Shown here one piece after another: positions 9,856 through 17,213 of a stretch of DNA of 64,000 bases. The stretch comes from Psychroserpens mesophilus (lineage in GTDB: Bacteria; Bacteroidota; Bacteroidia; Flavobacteriales; Flavobacteriaceae), in assembly GCF_000826645.1 (NCBI RefSeq), contig NZ_JXJP01000008.1, positions 513,501 to 577,500 on the forward strand. The letters run 5' to 3'. The notes beneath the pieces are model-generated. The model made no database searches and had not been told where the DNA came from. It saw nothing but the letters and a program-made list of their open reading frames with translations. Made by a program: the position numbers and the translations under genes. How positions within the stretch are numbered: position 1 is the stretch's first letter; every line of letters starts with the position of its first letter.

Positions 9856-9951
9856 TTTGTTTAGTTGTTTAATGTTTTGTGTAGTTGTTTAGCTGTGTAT
9901 GTGTTTGATGTAAACATTTTATAAATTATAAAATCCAAACAACTAAACAAA
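9856..9951. repeat. 15-bp perfect inverted repeat between hpt-adk and obgE
   Basis: TTTGTTTAGTTGTTT at 9856-9870 is matched exactly in inverse at 9937-9951. A third, partial direct copy (GTAGTTGTTTAG) lies at 9881-9892. The arms nearly fill the 113-base gap, and the transcript leader of obgE would fold into a long stem. Confidence 0.7.
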
Positions 9952-9963
9952 TAAACGTCGCAA

Positions 9964-11073
9964 CTAAAGCTTATCAATTACCGCATTAAGACGCTTAGTA
10001 ATTTCACTAATGCTTCCGACGCCATCAACTCCAAAATATTTATCCTGAGCTGAGTAATAGTCTTTCAAAATAGCTGTTTTTTTGTAATATTCGGTGATTC
10101 TGTTTCTAATAATAGACTCGTCAGCATCATCCTTTCTACCACTTGTTTTTCCGCGTTCTAATAAACGTCCAACCAAAACTTCATCATCCACTTCAAGAGC
10201 AATCATAGCATTTATCTGAGAATCTTTAGAATCCATTAATTTATCTAAGGCTTCGGCCTGAGCATTTGTTCTTGGAAAGCCATCAAAAATAAAGCCCTTA
10301 GCATCACTATTTTTTTCAACCTCAGCACTCAACATATCAATAGTAACCTGATCTGGAACCAACTCACCTTTATCCATAAAAGATTTAGCAAGCATCCCTA
10401 AAGCGGTTTCATTTTTTATATTGTATCGAAACACATCTCCTGTAGAAATATGAACTAGGTTGTATTTGTCTTTTAAAAATTCTGCTTGCGTTCCTTTACC
10501 TGCACCTGGAGGTCCAAATAGCACTAAATTTGTCATGTGTTGTGTTGTTTTTAATTGATATATTTCTGGTAAATCTCTACCTAATCCGTTGTAATCTAAT
10601 CCATAACCTACGATGAATTTATTTGGTATTTCGAGACCTACATAATGTAATTTAAAATCTTTTTTATAAGCTTCTGGTTTATAAAATAAGGTTGCTATTC
10701 TGAGTTCACCAACATTTTCATTTTCAAAAATGCGATGCACTTCTTCCAACGTATTACCAGAATCGATAATATCTTCAAGAATAATCACTTTTCTACCTGT
10801 CAGATCCTGAGTTAACCCAATAAGTCGTTGAATGTCTTCGGAAGATTTTATGCCTTCATAAGACGCCAACTTGATAAATGTCACTTCACATGGCTTTGGA
10901 TATTTTTTTACAAAATCACTCACGAACATGAACGATCCATTTAAAATCCCAATAAAAACAGGTACATCGTCTTTAAAATCATTTGCAATCTCATCAACCA
11001 TTCTCTGTACAGCAGTATCTATTTCTGCTTCAGAAATAAAAGGTTTAAAGTATAAATCGTTGAGCTTAATCAC
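9964..11073 (-). CDS. adk: Fused hypoxanthine phosphoribosyltransferase / adenylate kinase
   Basis: A single 369-residue frame carries two purine enzymes. Residues 1-175 are a Hpt/HGPRT domain: the PRPP loop VIILEDIIDSGNTLEE and a GYGLDYNGLGRDLPEIY C-terminal element, converting hypoxanthine or guanine with PRPP to the nucleotide. From residue 180 (MTNLVLFGPPGAGKGTQ) follows a complete adenylate kinase with P-loop, the NMP-binding STGDVFR, the FDGFPRT motif and the short-LID form (RGKTSGRKDDADESIIRNR). The linker KTTQH is short. An internal ATG at 10534-10536 could also give free Adk. Fusion of these two is, to my knowledge, seen in other Flavobacteriaceae. It is followed by obgE. Confidence 0.95.
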   Translation of the reverse strand: MIKLNDLYFKPFISEAEIDTAVQRMVDEIANDFKDDVPVFIGILNGSFMFVSDFVKKYPKPCEVTFIKLASYEGIKSSEDIQRLIGLTQDLTGRKVIILEDIIDSGNTLEEVHRIFENENVGELRIATLFYKPEAYKKDFKLHYVGLEIPNKFIVGYGLDYNGLGRDLPEIYQLKTTQHMTNLVLFGPPGAGKGTQAEFLKDKYNLVHISTGDVFRYNIKNETALGMLAKSFMDKGELVPDQVTIDMLSAEVEKNSDAKGFIFDGFPRTNAQAEALDKLMDSKDSQINAMIALEVDDEVLVGRLLERGKTSGRKDDADESIIRNRITEYYKKTAILKDYYSAQDKYFGVDGVGSISEITKRLNAVIDKL

Positions 11074-11141
11074 TTGTTTTCAAATTTAAAAAAACAAAGA
11101 TAATCAATAGATTGTCGAATACCGATTTTTGAATTCCATTT

Positions 11142-11175
11142 TTGCTATGGCTTTCTATTTTATAATGTATTTTTG
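11142..11175 (+). promoter_or_regulatory. Predicted promoter of purKE
   Basis: TTG at 11142-11144, a 23-base spacer, then TATTTTTG at 11168-11175, fitting the Bacteroidota TTG / TAnnTTTG pattern at the long end of spacer lengths. It lies about 75 bases before the purK start. Confidence 0.5.
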
Positions 11176-11249
11176 TAGTGCAATATTTCGAATTTTAAAG
11201 CAGAAGACGTTTTAGCTGCACTCATGGTCACAATTATTACTAATTACAA

Positions 11250-12407
11250 ATGACAAATTATTTTTCTTCAGATTTCAAACTCGGTATTCTTGGTGGTGGT
11301 CAATTAGGCAAAATGATGCTTTACACCACTAGAAAGTTTGACATTTCAACGTATGTCATGGATGCCAGTGATGAAGCGCCTTGTAAAATTGCCTGCAATA
11401 CATTCATCAAAGGTGACTTAATGAATTATGACGATGTTTATAATTTTGGAAAACAGGTAGATCTTCTCACTTTTGAAATTGAAAATGTCAATGTGAATGC
11501 TTTAGAGGCTTTGGAAAAAGAAGGCAAAAAAGTGTATCCGACTTCAAAAACACTGCGCGCTATTCAAAATAAAGCCACTCAGAAATTATTTTACAGAGAT
11601 CATCAAATTCCAACATCAGATTTTACGCGATTTGCATACCTTTCTGAAATTGAAGATGCTATCGACAATGGTGGATTGGAATTTCCGTTCGTCTGGAAAG
11701 CTGCTCAATTTGGTTACGATGGGAATGGTGTAAAAGTCGTACGAGAACTTTCCGATTTAGACACTTTACCAAAAGGCGAATGTATTGCTGAAGACTTAAT
11801 CCCATTTAAAAATGAATTAGCAGTAATAGTTGCCAGAAATCCTTCAGGTGATACAAAAACTTATCCTGTTGTAGAAATGGAATTTCACCCAGAAGCCAAT
11901 CAGGTTGAATACGTTATTTGTCCGGCACGAATAGATGATTCTGTTGCGAAAAAAGCGACAGAGGTTGCTTTGAAAGTTTCAAAAGCTTTTAATCATGTCG
12001 GACTCCTAGCTGTTGAAATGTTTCAAACTCAAGAGGATCAGATCTTAGTGAATGAAGTTGCTCCAAGACCACATAATTCGGGCCATCAAACCATTGAAGC
12101 CAGCTATACATCGCAATTTGAACAACATGTTCGCGCCATTTTAGATTTACCTTTAGGTCAAACGGAAAGCAAAGTTGGTGGTATCATGGTTAATCTGGTT
12201 GGTGCTGAAGGCCATACTGGTGACGTTGTTTACGAACATATAGAAGATATTATGAAACTAGATGGTGTAACACCTCATATTTATGGAAAAAAACACACCA
12301 GACCGTTCCGTAAAATGGGACATGTGACCATTGTAAATGAAGATTTAAATAAGGCAAGAGCAATTGCTGAAATTGTAAAAAACACAATAAAAGTTATAAG
12401 TAAGTAA
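11250..12407 (+). CDS. purK: 5-(carboxyamino)imidazole ribonucleotide synthase
   Basis: A 385-residue ATP-grasp enzyme that carboxylates AIR with bicarbonate and ATP to give N5-CAIR in purine synthesis. The N-terminal Rossmann-like part has [13 protein letters not shown]. The central ATP-grasp part has [17 protein letters not shown] and [16 protein letters not shown], and the catalytic core [18 protein letters not shown] (about 270-287) is complete. The length is normal for the family. purE begins one base after its stop, so the two are cotranscribed and act in sequence. Confidence 0.97.
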   Translation: MTNYFSSDFKLGILGGGQLGKMMLYTTRKFDISTYVMDASDEAPCKIACNTFIKGDLMNYDDVYNFGKQVDLLTFEIENVNVNALEALEKEGKKVYPTSKTLRAIQNKATQKLFYRDHQIPTSDFTRFAYLSEIEDAIDNGGLEFPFVWKAAQFGYDGNGVKVVRELSDLDTLPKGECIAEDLIPFKNELAVIVARNPSGDTKTYPVVEMEFHPEANQVEYVICPARIDDSVAKKATEVALKVSKAFNHVGLLAVEMFQTQEDQILVNEVAPRPHNSGHQTIEASYTSQFEQHVRAILDLPLGQTESKVGGIMVNLVGAEGHTGDVVYEHIEDIMKLDGVTPHIYGKKHTRPFRKMGHVTIVNEDLNKARAIAEIVKNTIKVISK

Positions 12408-12408
12408 T

Positions 12409-12891
12409 ATGGGAAAAGTAGCAATTATTATGGGAAGCAAAAGTGATCTTCCAGTTATGCAAGATGCTATTGATATTTTAAAAGAATTTAAAATTGATGT
12501 TGAAGTAGATATTGTTTCAGCACACAGAACACCAGAAAAAATGTTCGATTTCGGAAAAAACGCACATTCTCGAGGCATCAATGTCATCATTGCTGGTGCT
12601 GGAGGCGCTGCGCATTTGCCAGGAATGGTAGCGTCGTTATCACCTTTACCTGTTATTGGAGTTCCTGTAAAAAGCAGTAATTCAATTGACGGTTGGGATT
12701 CTGTCCTATCTATTTTACAAATGCCAGGTGGAGTTCCTGTAGCGACTGTAGCTTTGAATGGCGCAAAAAATGCTGGTATTTTAGCAGCACAGATTATAGG
12801 AGCTTCAGATAAAGACATTCAGAACACAATAATAACTTACAAAGAAAGTTTAAAAACGAAGGTTATCGATTCTTCAAAAGATTTAGCATAA
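12409..12891 (+). CDS. purE: N5-carboxyaminoimidazole ribonucleotide mutase
   Basis: A 160-residue class I PurE, which converts N5-CAIR made by PurK into CAIR. Key motifs are [10 protein letters not shown] near the start, SAHRTPEKM (catalytic His region), and [14 protein letters not shown]. The start ATG follows the purK stop by one base, and a strong terminator starts directly at the purE stop, closing the two-gene operon. A 157-residue frame antisense to it is a shadow caused by codon bias. Confidence 0.97.
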   Translation: MGKVAIIMGSKSDLPVMQDAIDILKEFKIDVEVDIVSAHRTPEKMFDFGKNAHSRGINVIIAGAGGAAHLPGMVASLSPLPVIGVPVKSSNSIDGWDSVLSILQMPGGVPVATVALNGAKNAGILAAQIIGASDKDIQNTIITYKESLKTKVIDSSKDLA

Positions 12892-12919
12892 AAAAACCTC
12901 GCTATAAGACGAGGTTTTT
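12892..12919 (+). terminator. Rho-independent terminator of purKE
   Basis: Perfect arms AAAAACCTCG (12892-12901) and CGAGGTTTTT (12910-12919) with an eight-base loop, ending in a T-run immediately after the purE stop. Confidence 0.9.
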
Positions 12920-12970
12920 AAGCTATTAATCAACTATTTGTATAGAGTTGGTTAACTCCTTTAAAAATAA

Positions 12971-13002
12971 TTATGACAAAACTAAAATTTATTTTGTCAT
13001 AA
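12971..13002. repeat. 11-bp perfect inverted repeat upstream of M3 peptidase
   Basis: TTATGACAAAA (12971-12981) and TTTTGTCATAA (12992-13002) are exact complements around a ten-base AT-rich loop. A partial third copy (GTTATGATAA) follows at about 13012. No T-run follows on the plus strand, so it could be an operator rather than a terminator. Confidence 0.55.
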
Positions 13003-13107
13003 TATCAAAAAGTTATGATAAATAATAAACAAAGTAATTCACAATTTGCATTATCGTAAGGAAACGACTACTATTTAGGTATTTATCTTACAAATTCATA
13101 AAACACC

Positions 13108-15141
13108 ATGACAATTTTAAATACACCTTTCAATACATTATATCAAACTGCTCCATTTTCGAAAATTAAAAACGAGGATTATTTACCCGCTTTTTTAGAA
13201 GCCATAAAAGATGCTAAAGCAGAAATTGAAACCATAACAACCAATCCTGAAACACCAACGTTTGAAAACACTATCGAAGCCTTAGATTTTTCAGGTGAGC
13301 AATTAGATCGAATTTCCAGCATTTTCTTTAATTTGAATAGTGCTGAAACAAATGACACCATTCAAAAAATCGCTCAAGAAGTTTCTCCATTACTTTCAGA
13401 ATTTAGTAATGATATTACATTAAATGAAGATTTATTCAAACGTGTAAAAACTGTTTATGACAATAAGGATAGTTTTAAACTAACAACAGAGCAAAAAACC
13501 TTACTCGATAAAAAGTATAAAGGCTTTTCAAGAAATGGTGCTAATTTACCTGAAAACAAGAAAAGTCGTCTTCGTGAAATCGATAAACAACTAAGTCAGT
13601 TAAAACTAAAATTTGGTGAAAATGTATTAGCAGAAACTAATGCTTACGAATTACATATCACCAACGAAGATGACTTATCAGGATTACCTGAAGGCGCCAA
13701 AGAAGCTGCTCAGCAACTGGCAGAAGCAAAAGGAAAAGAAGGCTGGCTAATTACTTTAGATTATCCGAGTTATATTCCGTTTATGACTTATGCCGACAAT
13801 AGAGAATTGAGAAAAGAACTCGCTATTGCTGCTGGAGCTAAAGCATTTAAAGGCGACAAACTTGACAATCAAGAGAATGTTTTACAAATTGCGAAGCTTC
13901 GTCATGAACGTGCCAATCTATTAGGTTACAAAACACATGCACATTTTGTATTGGAGGAACGCATGGCAAAAACACCTGAAAAGGTAAAACAATTTCTAAA
14001 CGAACTTTTAGAAAAAGCAAAACCAGCTGCTGAAATAGAGTTTAAAAACCTTGAAGACTTTGCTAAAGATTTAGATGGTATTGAAACTCTTCAAAAATGG
14101 GATGGTTCCTATTATTCTGAAAAATTAAAGCAAAAATTATACAGTTTAGATGACGAACAGCTCAAGCCGTATTTCAAATTAGAAAATGTTATTGATGGTG
14201 TATTTGCTATTGCCGAACGTTTATACGATTTGAAGTTTGAAGAAATCGATACGATTGACAAGTATCATGAAGATGTGTTAACCTACAAAGTAACAGATTC
14301 ACAAGGCAATTTGGTCTCAATTTTTTATGCTGATTTTTTCCCTAGACCTGGCAAACGAAATGGTGCCTGGATGACGGTTTACAAACCACAGTATATCAAA
14401 AATGGTGAAAATAGCAGACCGCATATTTCTATCGTATGTAACTTTACGAAACCGACAAAAAGCAAACCTTCACTGTTAACCTTTAATGAAGTAACGACGT
14501 TATTTCATGAGTTCGGTCATGCGCTTCATGGCATGTTGGCCAACACTACGTATCCGAGTTTATCTGGAACAAGTGTGTTCTGGGATTTTGTTGAGTTACC
14601 AAGTCAGGTTTTAGAAAACTGGTGTTACGAAAAAGAAGCCTTAGAATTGTTTGCAACTCATTATGAAACAGGAGAACTCATTCCGATGGAACTTATTGAA
14701 AAAATAAAAGCTTCAGCAACCTTTCATGAAGGCATGCAGACCTTAAGACAAATAAGTTTTGGATTATTAGATCTGAGTTGGCATAGTCAAAACCCAAACG
14801 CTATTACTTCGGTAAAAGCACATGAACATAAAGCATTTGAAAACACCAAATTGTATCCTGATGTGGCTGAAAACTGTATGAGTACGTCATTCTCTCATAT
14901 TTTCCAAGGTGGCTACAGTTCTGGCTACTATAGTTACAAATGGGCTGAAGTGTTAGATGCAGATGCGTTCGAATACTTTTTAGAACAAGGTGTGTTTGAT
15001 AAAAACGTTGCTCAAAAATTTAAAGATCATATCTTATCACAAGGAGGTATTGAAGATCCGATGACGCTTTACAAACGCTTCAGAGGAAAAGAACCTCAGC
15101 CTGATGCATTATTAAAACGCGCTGGATTGATAGCGAAATAG
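13108..15141 (+). CDS. M3 family metallopeptidase (oligopeptidase A / Dcp-like)
   Basis: A 677-residue thimet-type zinc peptidase that cleaves short peptides, probably in the cytoplasm since no signal peptide is seen. The zinc site H467-E-F-G-H471 lies in LFHEFGHALHGML, and the third ligand region FVELPSQVLENW follows about 25 residues later. The C-terminal HIFQGGYSSGYYSYKWAEVLDADAF segment is characteristic of the M3A Dcp/OpdA group. The length fits (about 680). It could be a peptidyl-dipeptidase or an oligopeptidase; the sequence does not decide. It is monocistronic, with an inverted repeat about 100 bases upstream. Confidence 0.94.
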   Translation: MTILNTPFNTLYQTAPFSKIKNEDYLPAFLEAIKDAKAEIETITTNPETPTFENTIEALDFSGEQLDRISSIFFNLNSAETNDTIQKIAQEVSPLLSEFSNDITLNEDLFKRVKTVYDNKDSFKLTTEQKTLLDKKYKGFSRNGANLPENKKSRLREIDKQLSQLKLKFGENVLAETNAYELHITNEDDLSGLPEGAKEAAQQLAEAKGKEGWLITLDYPSYIPFMTYADNRELRKELAIAAGAKAFKGDKLDNQENVLQIAKLRHERANLLGYKTHAHFVLEERMAKTPEKVKQFLNELLEKAKPAAEIEFKNLEDFAKDLDGIETLQKWDGSYYSEKLKQKLYSLDDEQLKPYFKLENVIDGVFAIAERLYDLKFEEIDTIDKYHEDVLTYKVTDSQGNLVSIFYADFFPRPGKRNGAWMTVYKPQYIKNGENSRPHISIVCNFTKPTKSKPSLLTFNEVTTLFHEFGHALHGMLANTTYPSLSGTSVFWDFVELPSQVLENWCYEKEALELFATHYETGELIPMELIEKIKASATFHEGMQTLRQISFGLLDLSWHSQNPNAITSVKAHEHKAFENTKLYPDVAENCMSTSFSHIFQGGYSSGYYSYKWAEVLDADAFEYFLEQGVFDKNVAQKFKDHILSQGGIEDPMTLYKRFRGKEPQPDALLKRAGLIAK

Positions 15142-15167
15142 ATCGTATTTCTAGCACTATCTATTAG

Positions 15168-15425
15168 ACTTCAACTACACGCGATCTGAGACCTAAACCA
15201 ACAGACAATGAAACCTTAATGAGAAGTTTTAGGAAGGTGATGAAGGTTCCATTTGGAGTTTCTCATCCTAAATGGCTCATTAAGTCTGGAGCTAAATTAA
15301 TTGGAACTGAAGCTGAATTAGTTCTTAAAAGCAGAAATGTAATCCCTCAGCGATTATTACATAGTGGCTTTAAATTCCAATTTGTTCAAATAGAAAAGGC
15401 CTTATCGAATTTATTACTATCCTAA
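15168..15425 (+). pseudogene. Remnant of a TIGR01777-type epimerase (C-terminal DUF1731 part)
   Basis: The frame starting after a stop at 15165-15167 encodes about 85 residues that read like the C-terminal DUF1731 domain of TIGR01777 sugar-nucleotide epimerase-like proteins: VMKVPFGVSHPKWLIKSGAK and GTEAELVLKSRNVIPQRLL, ending in the usual F...IEKAL. The Rossmann-fold domain (about 230 residues) is missing, since the peptidase gene ends only 26 bases upstream. An ATG at 15219 could start a 68-residue peptide, but no convincing ribosome site is seen. I read it as a decayed gene end left by a deletion. Confidence 0.7.
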
Positions 15426-15437
15426 TGTTTTATTGCT

Positions 15438-15445
15438 TATTTTTG
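15438..15445 (+). promoter_or_regulatory. Possible -7 element for the sigma factor gene
   Basis: TATTTTTG, 24 bases before the sigma factor ATG, fits TAnnTTTG; no good -33 TTG is found. Confidence 0.35.
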
Positions 15446-15469
15446 AAATAAAAATTTTCAGAAAGAGAA

Positions 15470-16021
15470 ATGCCAAAACACGTTATTGATCCTAACCAAT
15501 GGATAAATTTGTATTCCGATTATCTTTTTAATTACACAATCACAAGAGTAAATGATAGTGAAATTGCGAAAGATTTGGTTCAGGATACGTTTGTTGCTGG
15601 TTTAAAATCTATGAAAAATTTTAAAGGAGAAGCCAGTGAGCGTACCTGGCTAATCTCCATTTTAAAACGAAAAATTATTGATCATTATCGTAAAATGAAT
15701 TCTAATAAAGGTAAAGCCGAAGTTAGAATGACTTACAGTACAGACGAAAATGAAGGAGATTGGCTTGAAGAACGTGTGGCTGATCCTTTTGATAAAACGG
15801 CTGAAGACACTATTGAAAATACCGAATTAGGTTTCGCAATCGATCAATGTTTAGAGAAATTACCAGAAAAGCAAGCGAAAGTTTTTGAAATGAAAACTAT
15901 TTTAAATTATGACACTGAAGCTATTTGTAATGAATTGAATATTACTGCGTCTAATTTATGGGTAATTATCCATAGAGCTAGAGTCGCTATGGCAAGCTGT
16001 CTTGAAAAAAATTGGTTTTAA
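15470..16021 (+). CDS. RNA polymerase sigma factor, sigma-70 family (ECF type)
   Basis: A 183-residue alternative sigma factor with only region 2 (about residues 10-75: AKDLVQDTFVAGLKSM and ERTWLISILKRKIIDHYRK) and region 4 (about 130-178: LPEKQAKVFEMKTI followed by a helix-turn-helix NELNITASNLWVIIHRAR). It directs RNA polymerase to a specific promoter set, which cannot be deduced here. An 83-residue cysteine/histidine protein starts two bases after its stop and is a likely anti-sigma partner. Region 3 and a long C-terminal extension are absent, as is normal for ECF sigmas. Confidence 0.95.
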   Translation: MPKHVIDPNQWINLYSDYLFNYTITRVNDSEIAKDLVQDTFVAGLKSMKNFKGEASERTWLISILKRKIIDHYRKMNSNKGKAEVRMTYSTDENEGDWLEERVADPFDKTAEDTIENTELGFAIDQCLEKLPEKQAKVFEMKTILNYDTEAICNELNITASNLWVIIHRARVAMASCLEKNWF

Positions 16022-16023
16022 TA

Positions 16024-16275
16024 ATGAAAGGTAAATTTTTTATTCCATGTGATGAAGCGAATCATGTCTGTGATAAAACACAATACAAAGAGGCAACGCT
16101 GTGGGAAAAAATTAAGTTAAATATTCATTTAATTTATTGCTTTGCGTGCAGAAAATACACAAAGAAAAATTCGAAATTAACAAAACTTGTGGCAAAAAAA
16201 TCTGTGACCATGGACACTGCTGCTAAAGCAAGTTTGAAATCTGCTTTTGAAAAAGAATTAGCTAAGCACCAATAA
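16024..16275 (+). CDS. Small zinc-finger protein, putative anti-sigma factor
   Basis: An 83-residue soluble protein starting at ATG 16024-16026, two bases after the sigma factor stop; an upstream TTG in the sigma gene is not chosen. It carries H35-x3-C39-x2-C42 in the stretch HLIYCFACRKY, the signature of ZAS-type anti-sigma domains, plus C9 and C16 near the N-terminus. No membrane helix is present, so it would be cytoplasmic, like thiol-sensing anti-sigmas of the RsrA type. That function is inferred from the motif and from cotranscription with the sigma gene. Its last 18 bases overlap the 3' end of the convergent membrane protein gene. Confidence 0.75.
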   Translation: MKGKFFIPCDEANHVCDKTQYKEATLWEKIKLNIHLIYCFACRKYTKKNSKLTKLVAKKSVTMDTAAKASLKSAFEKELAKHQ

Positions 16276-17091
16276 CACCAACAACCAGAAAATAGGTAAA
16301 CTTTCTACCCAAAAAGCACTGTAATATTTTCCTTGTTGCTGTGTTGAAAATTTTAAAAATAAAACGCTTACTAAAACTATTCCTATCAATGATAGTAAGT
16401 GATTTATATGGATATTATTCTTAAAATATTCTAAAGACACTAACACTAACGACAGTAATAACCCAGCAACTTTTGTTGACCTCACTCCTATACGCTGCGG
16501 AATGGTTGATAATTTCAAACTATCATAATTCAAATCTCTGATTTCAAAAGGCAACATAAGTAAGACGACAAAAATAAAACGTTGTACTGCGCTAATAATA
16601 ACATCGTCAAATATTTCAAATTCATTATTAATTAAAGGCAGGCATACGGTTACTCCTGACCAAACTAATGCAATGATATAAATTTTAAGTCCGCTAATAC
16701 TTCGTAATTTTTTCTTCTTATCCACAAAAATACGATTGGGCAATAATGGAATTGCATACAAAAATGTGACAGCTCCAAATATTAGAATTGCAATTAGTGA
16801 AGCCGTATTTAATCGTAACGCAAAAAAGCACATGGCTAAAAAACAAAGTAAAGAAAATACTTGAATGGCCTTTAGCTTGTTAGAAAGGCTTCTATGATGA
16901 AATTTTGCCAATCCAAAATACTTTACAAAGTTATAACCTGTAATAGAAGCAAATCCCACAAAACATAACAAATTTGAATCTATGGAAACATTAAATTCTA
17001 AATAGGTAACACACGTCATTGCAACGATGGCTAAAGCCACATGAATACTACTGTTGATATAAAAATCAAATACCGTTTTTAAGACACGCAT
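16258..17091 (-). CDS. UbiA-like membrane protein
   Basis: A 277-residue polytopic membrane protein with about eight hydrophobic helices. The arrangement, and a cytoplasmic loop LPFEIRDLNYDSLKLSTIPQ with a DxxxD motif followed by a G-V-R-STKVAG helix, resemble the second half of UbiA-type prenyltransferases. The first Asp-rich motif (NDxxD) expected near residue 55-60 is replaced by YNFVKYFG, so classical prenyl transfer is doubtful. No lipid substrate can be named. It is convergent with, and overlaps by 18 bases, the small zinc-finger gene, and divergent from gcvP. Confidence 0.65.
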   Translation of the reverse strand: MRVLKTVFDFYINSSIHVALAIVAMTCVTYLEFNVSIDSNLLCFVGFASITGYNFVKYFGLAKFHHRSLSNKLKAIQVFSLLCFLAMCFFALRLNTASLIAILIFGAVTFLYAIPLLPNRIFVDKKKKLRSISGLKIYIIALVWSGVTVCLPLINNEFEIFDDVIISAVQRFIFVVLLMLPFEIRDLNYDSLKLSTIPQRIGVRSTKVAGLLLSLVLVSLEYFKNNIHINHLLSLIGIVLVSVLFLKFSTQQQGKYYSAFWVESLPIFWLLVLLVLS

Positions 17092-17177
17092 AACACAAAA
17101 ATAACGAAACTGTTAATAACCAATTCAAATGGTTGAAAAGTTTCATTTTCGTTAACATTTTAAGGTCAATAATTCCT

Positions 17178-17185
17178 TAATTTTG
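17178..17185 (+). promoter_or_regulatory. Possible -7 element of gcvP
   Basis: TAATTTTG, 28 bases before the gcvP ATG, matches TAnnTTTG exactly; the -33 partner is weak. Confidence 0.4.
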
Positions 17186-17213
17186 CATCATAAAATTCAA
17201 CACAAATAATTTA

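Noticed and set aside
9964..11073. Hpt-Adk fusion as a sequencing frameshift artefact
   Set aside because: Both domains are complete, joined in frame by a short linker without any break; a frameshift would normally truncate one domain.
12345..12818. 157-residue open frame antisense to purE
   Set aside because: It lies wholly over purE and the end of purK, has no recognisable domain or ribosome site, and is a codon-bias shadow.
17092..17213. Glycine riboswitch before gcvP
   Set aside because: The gap is only 122 bases, AT-rich, and shows no tandem aptamer or conserved core.
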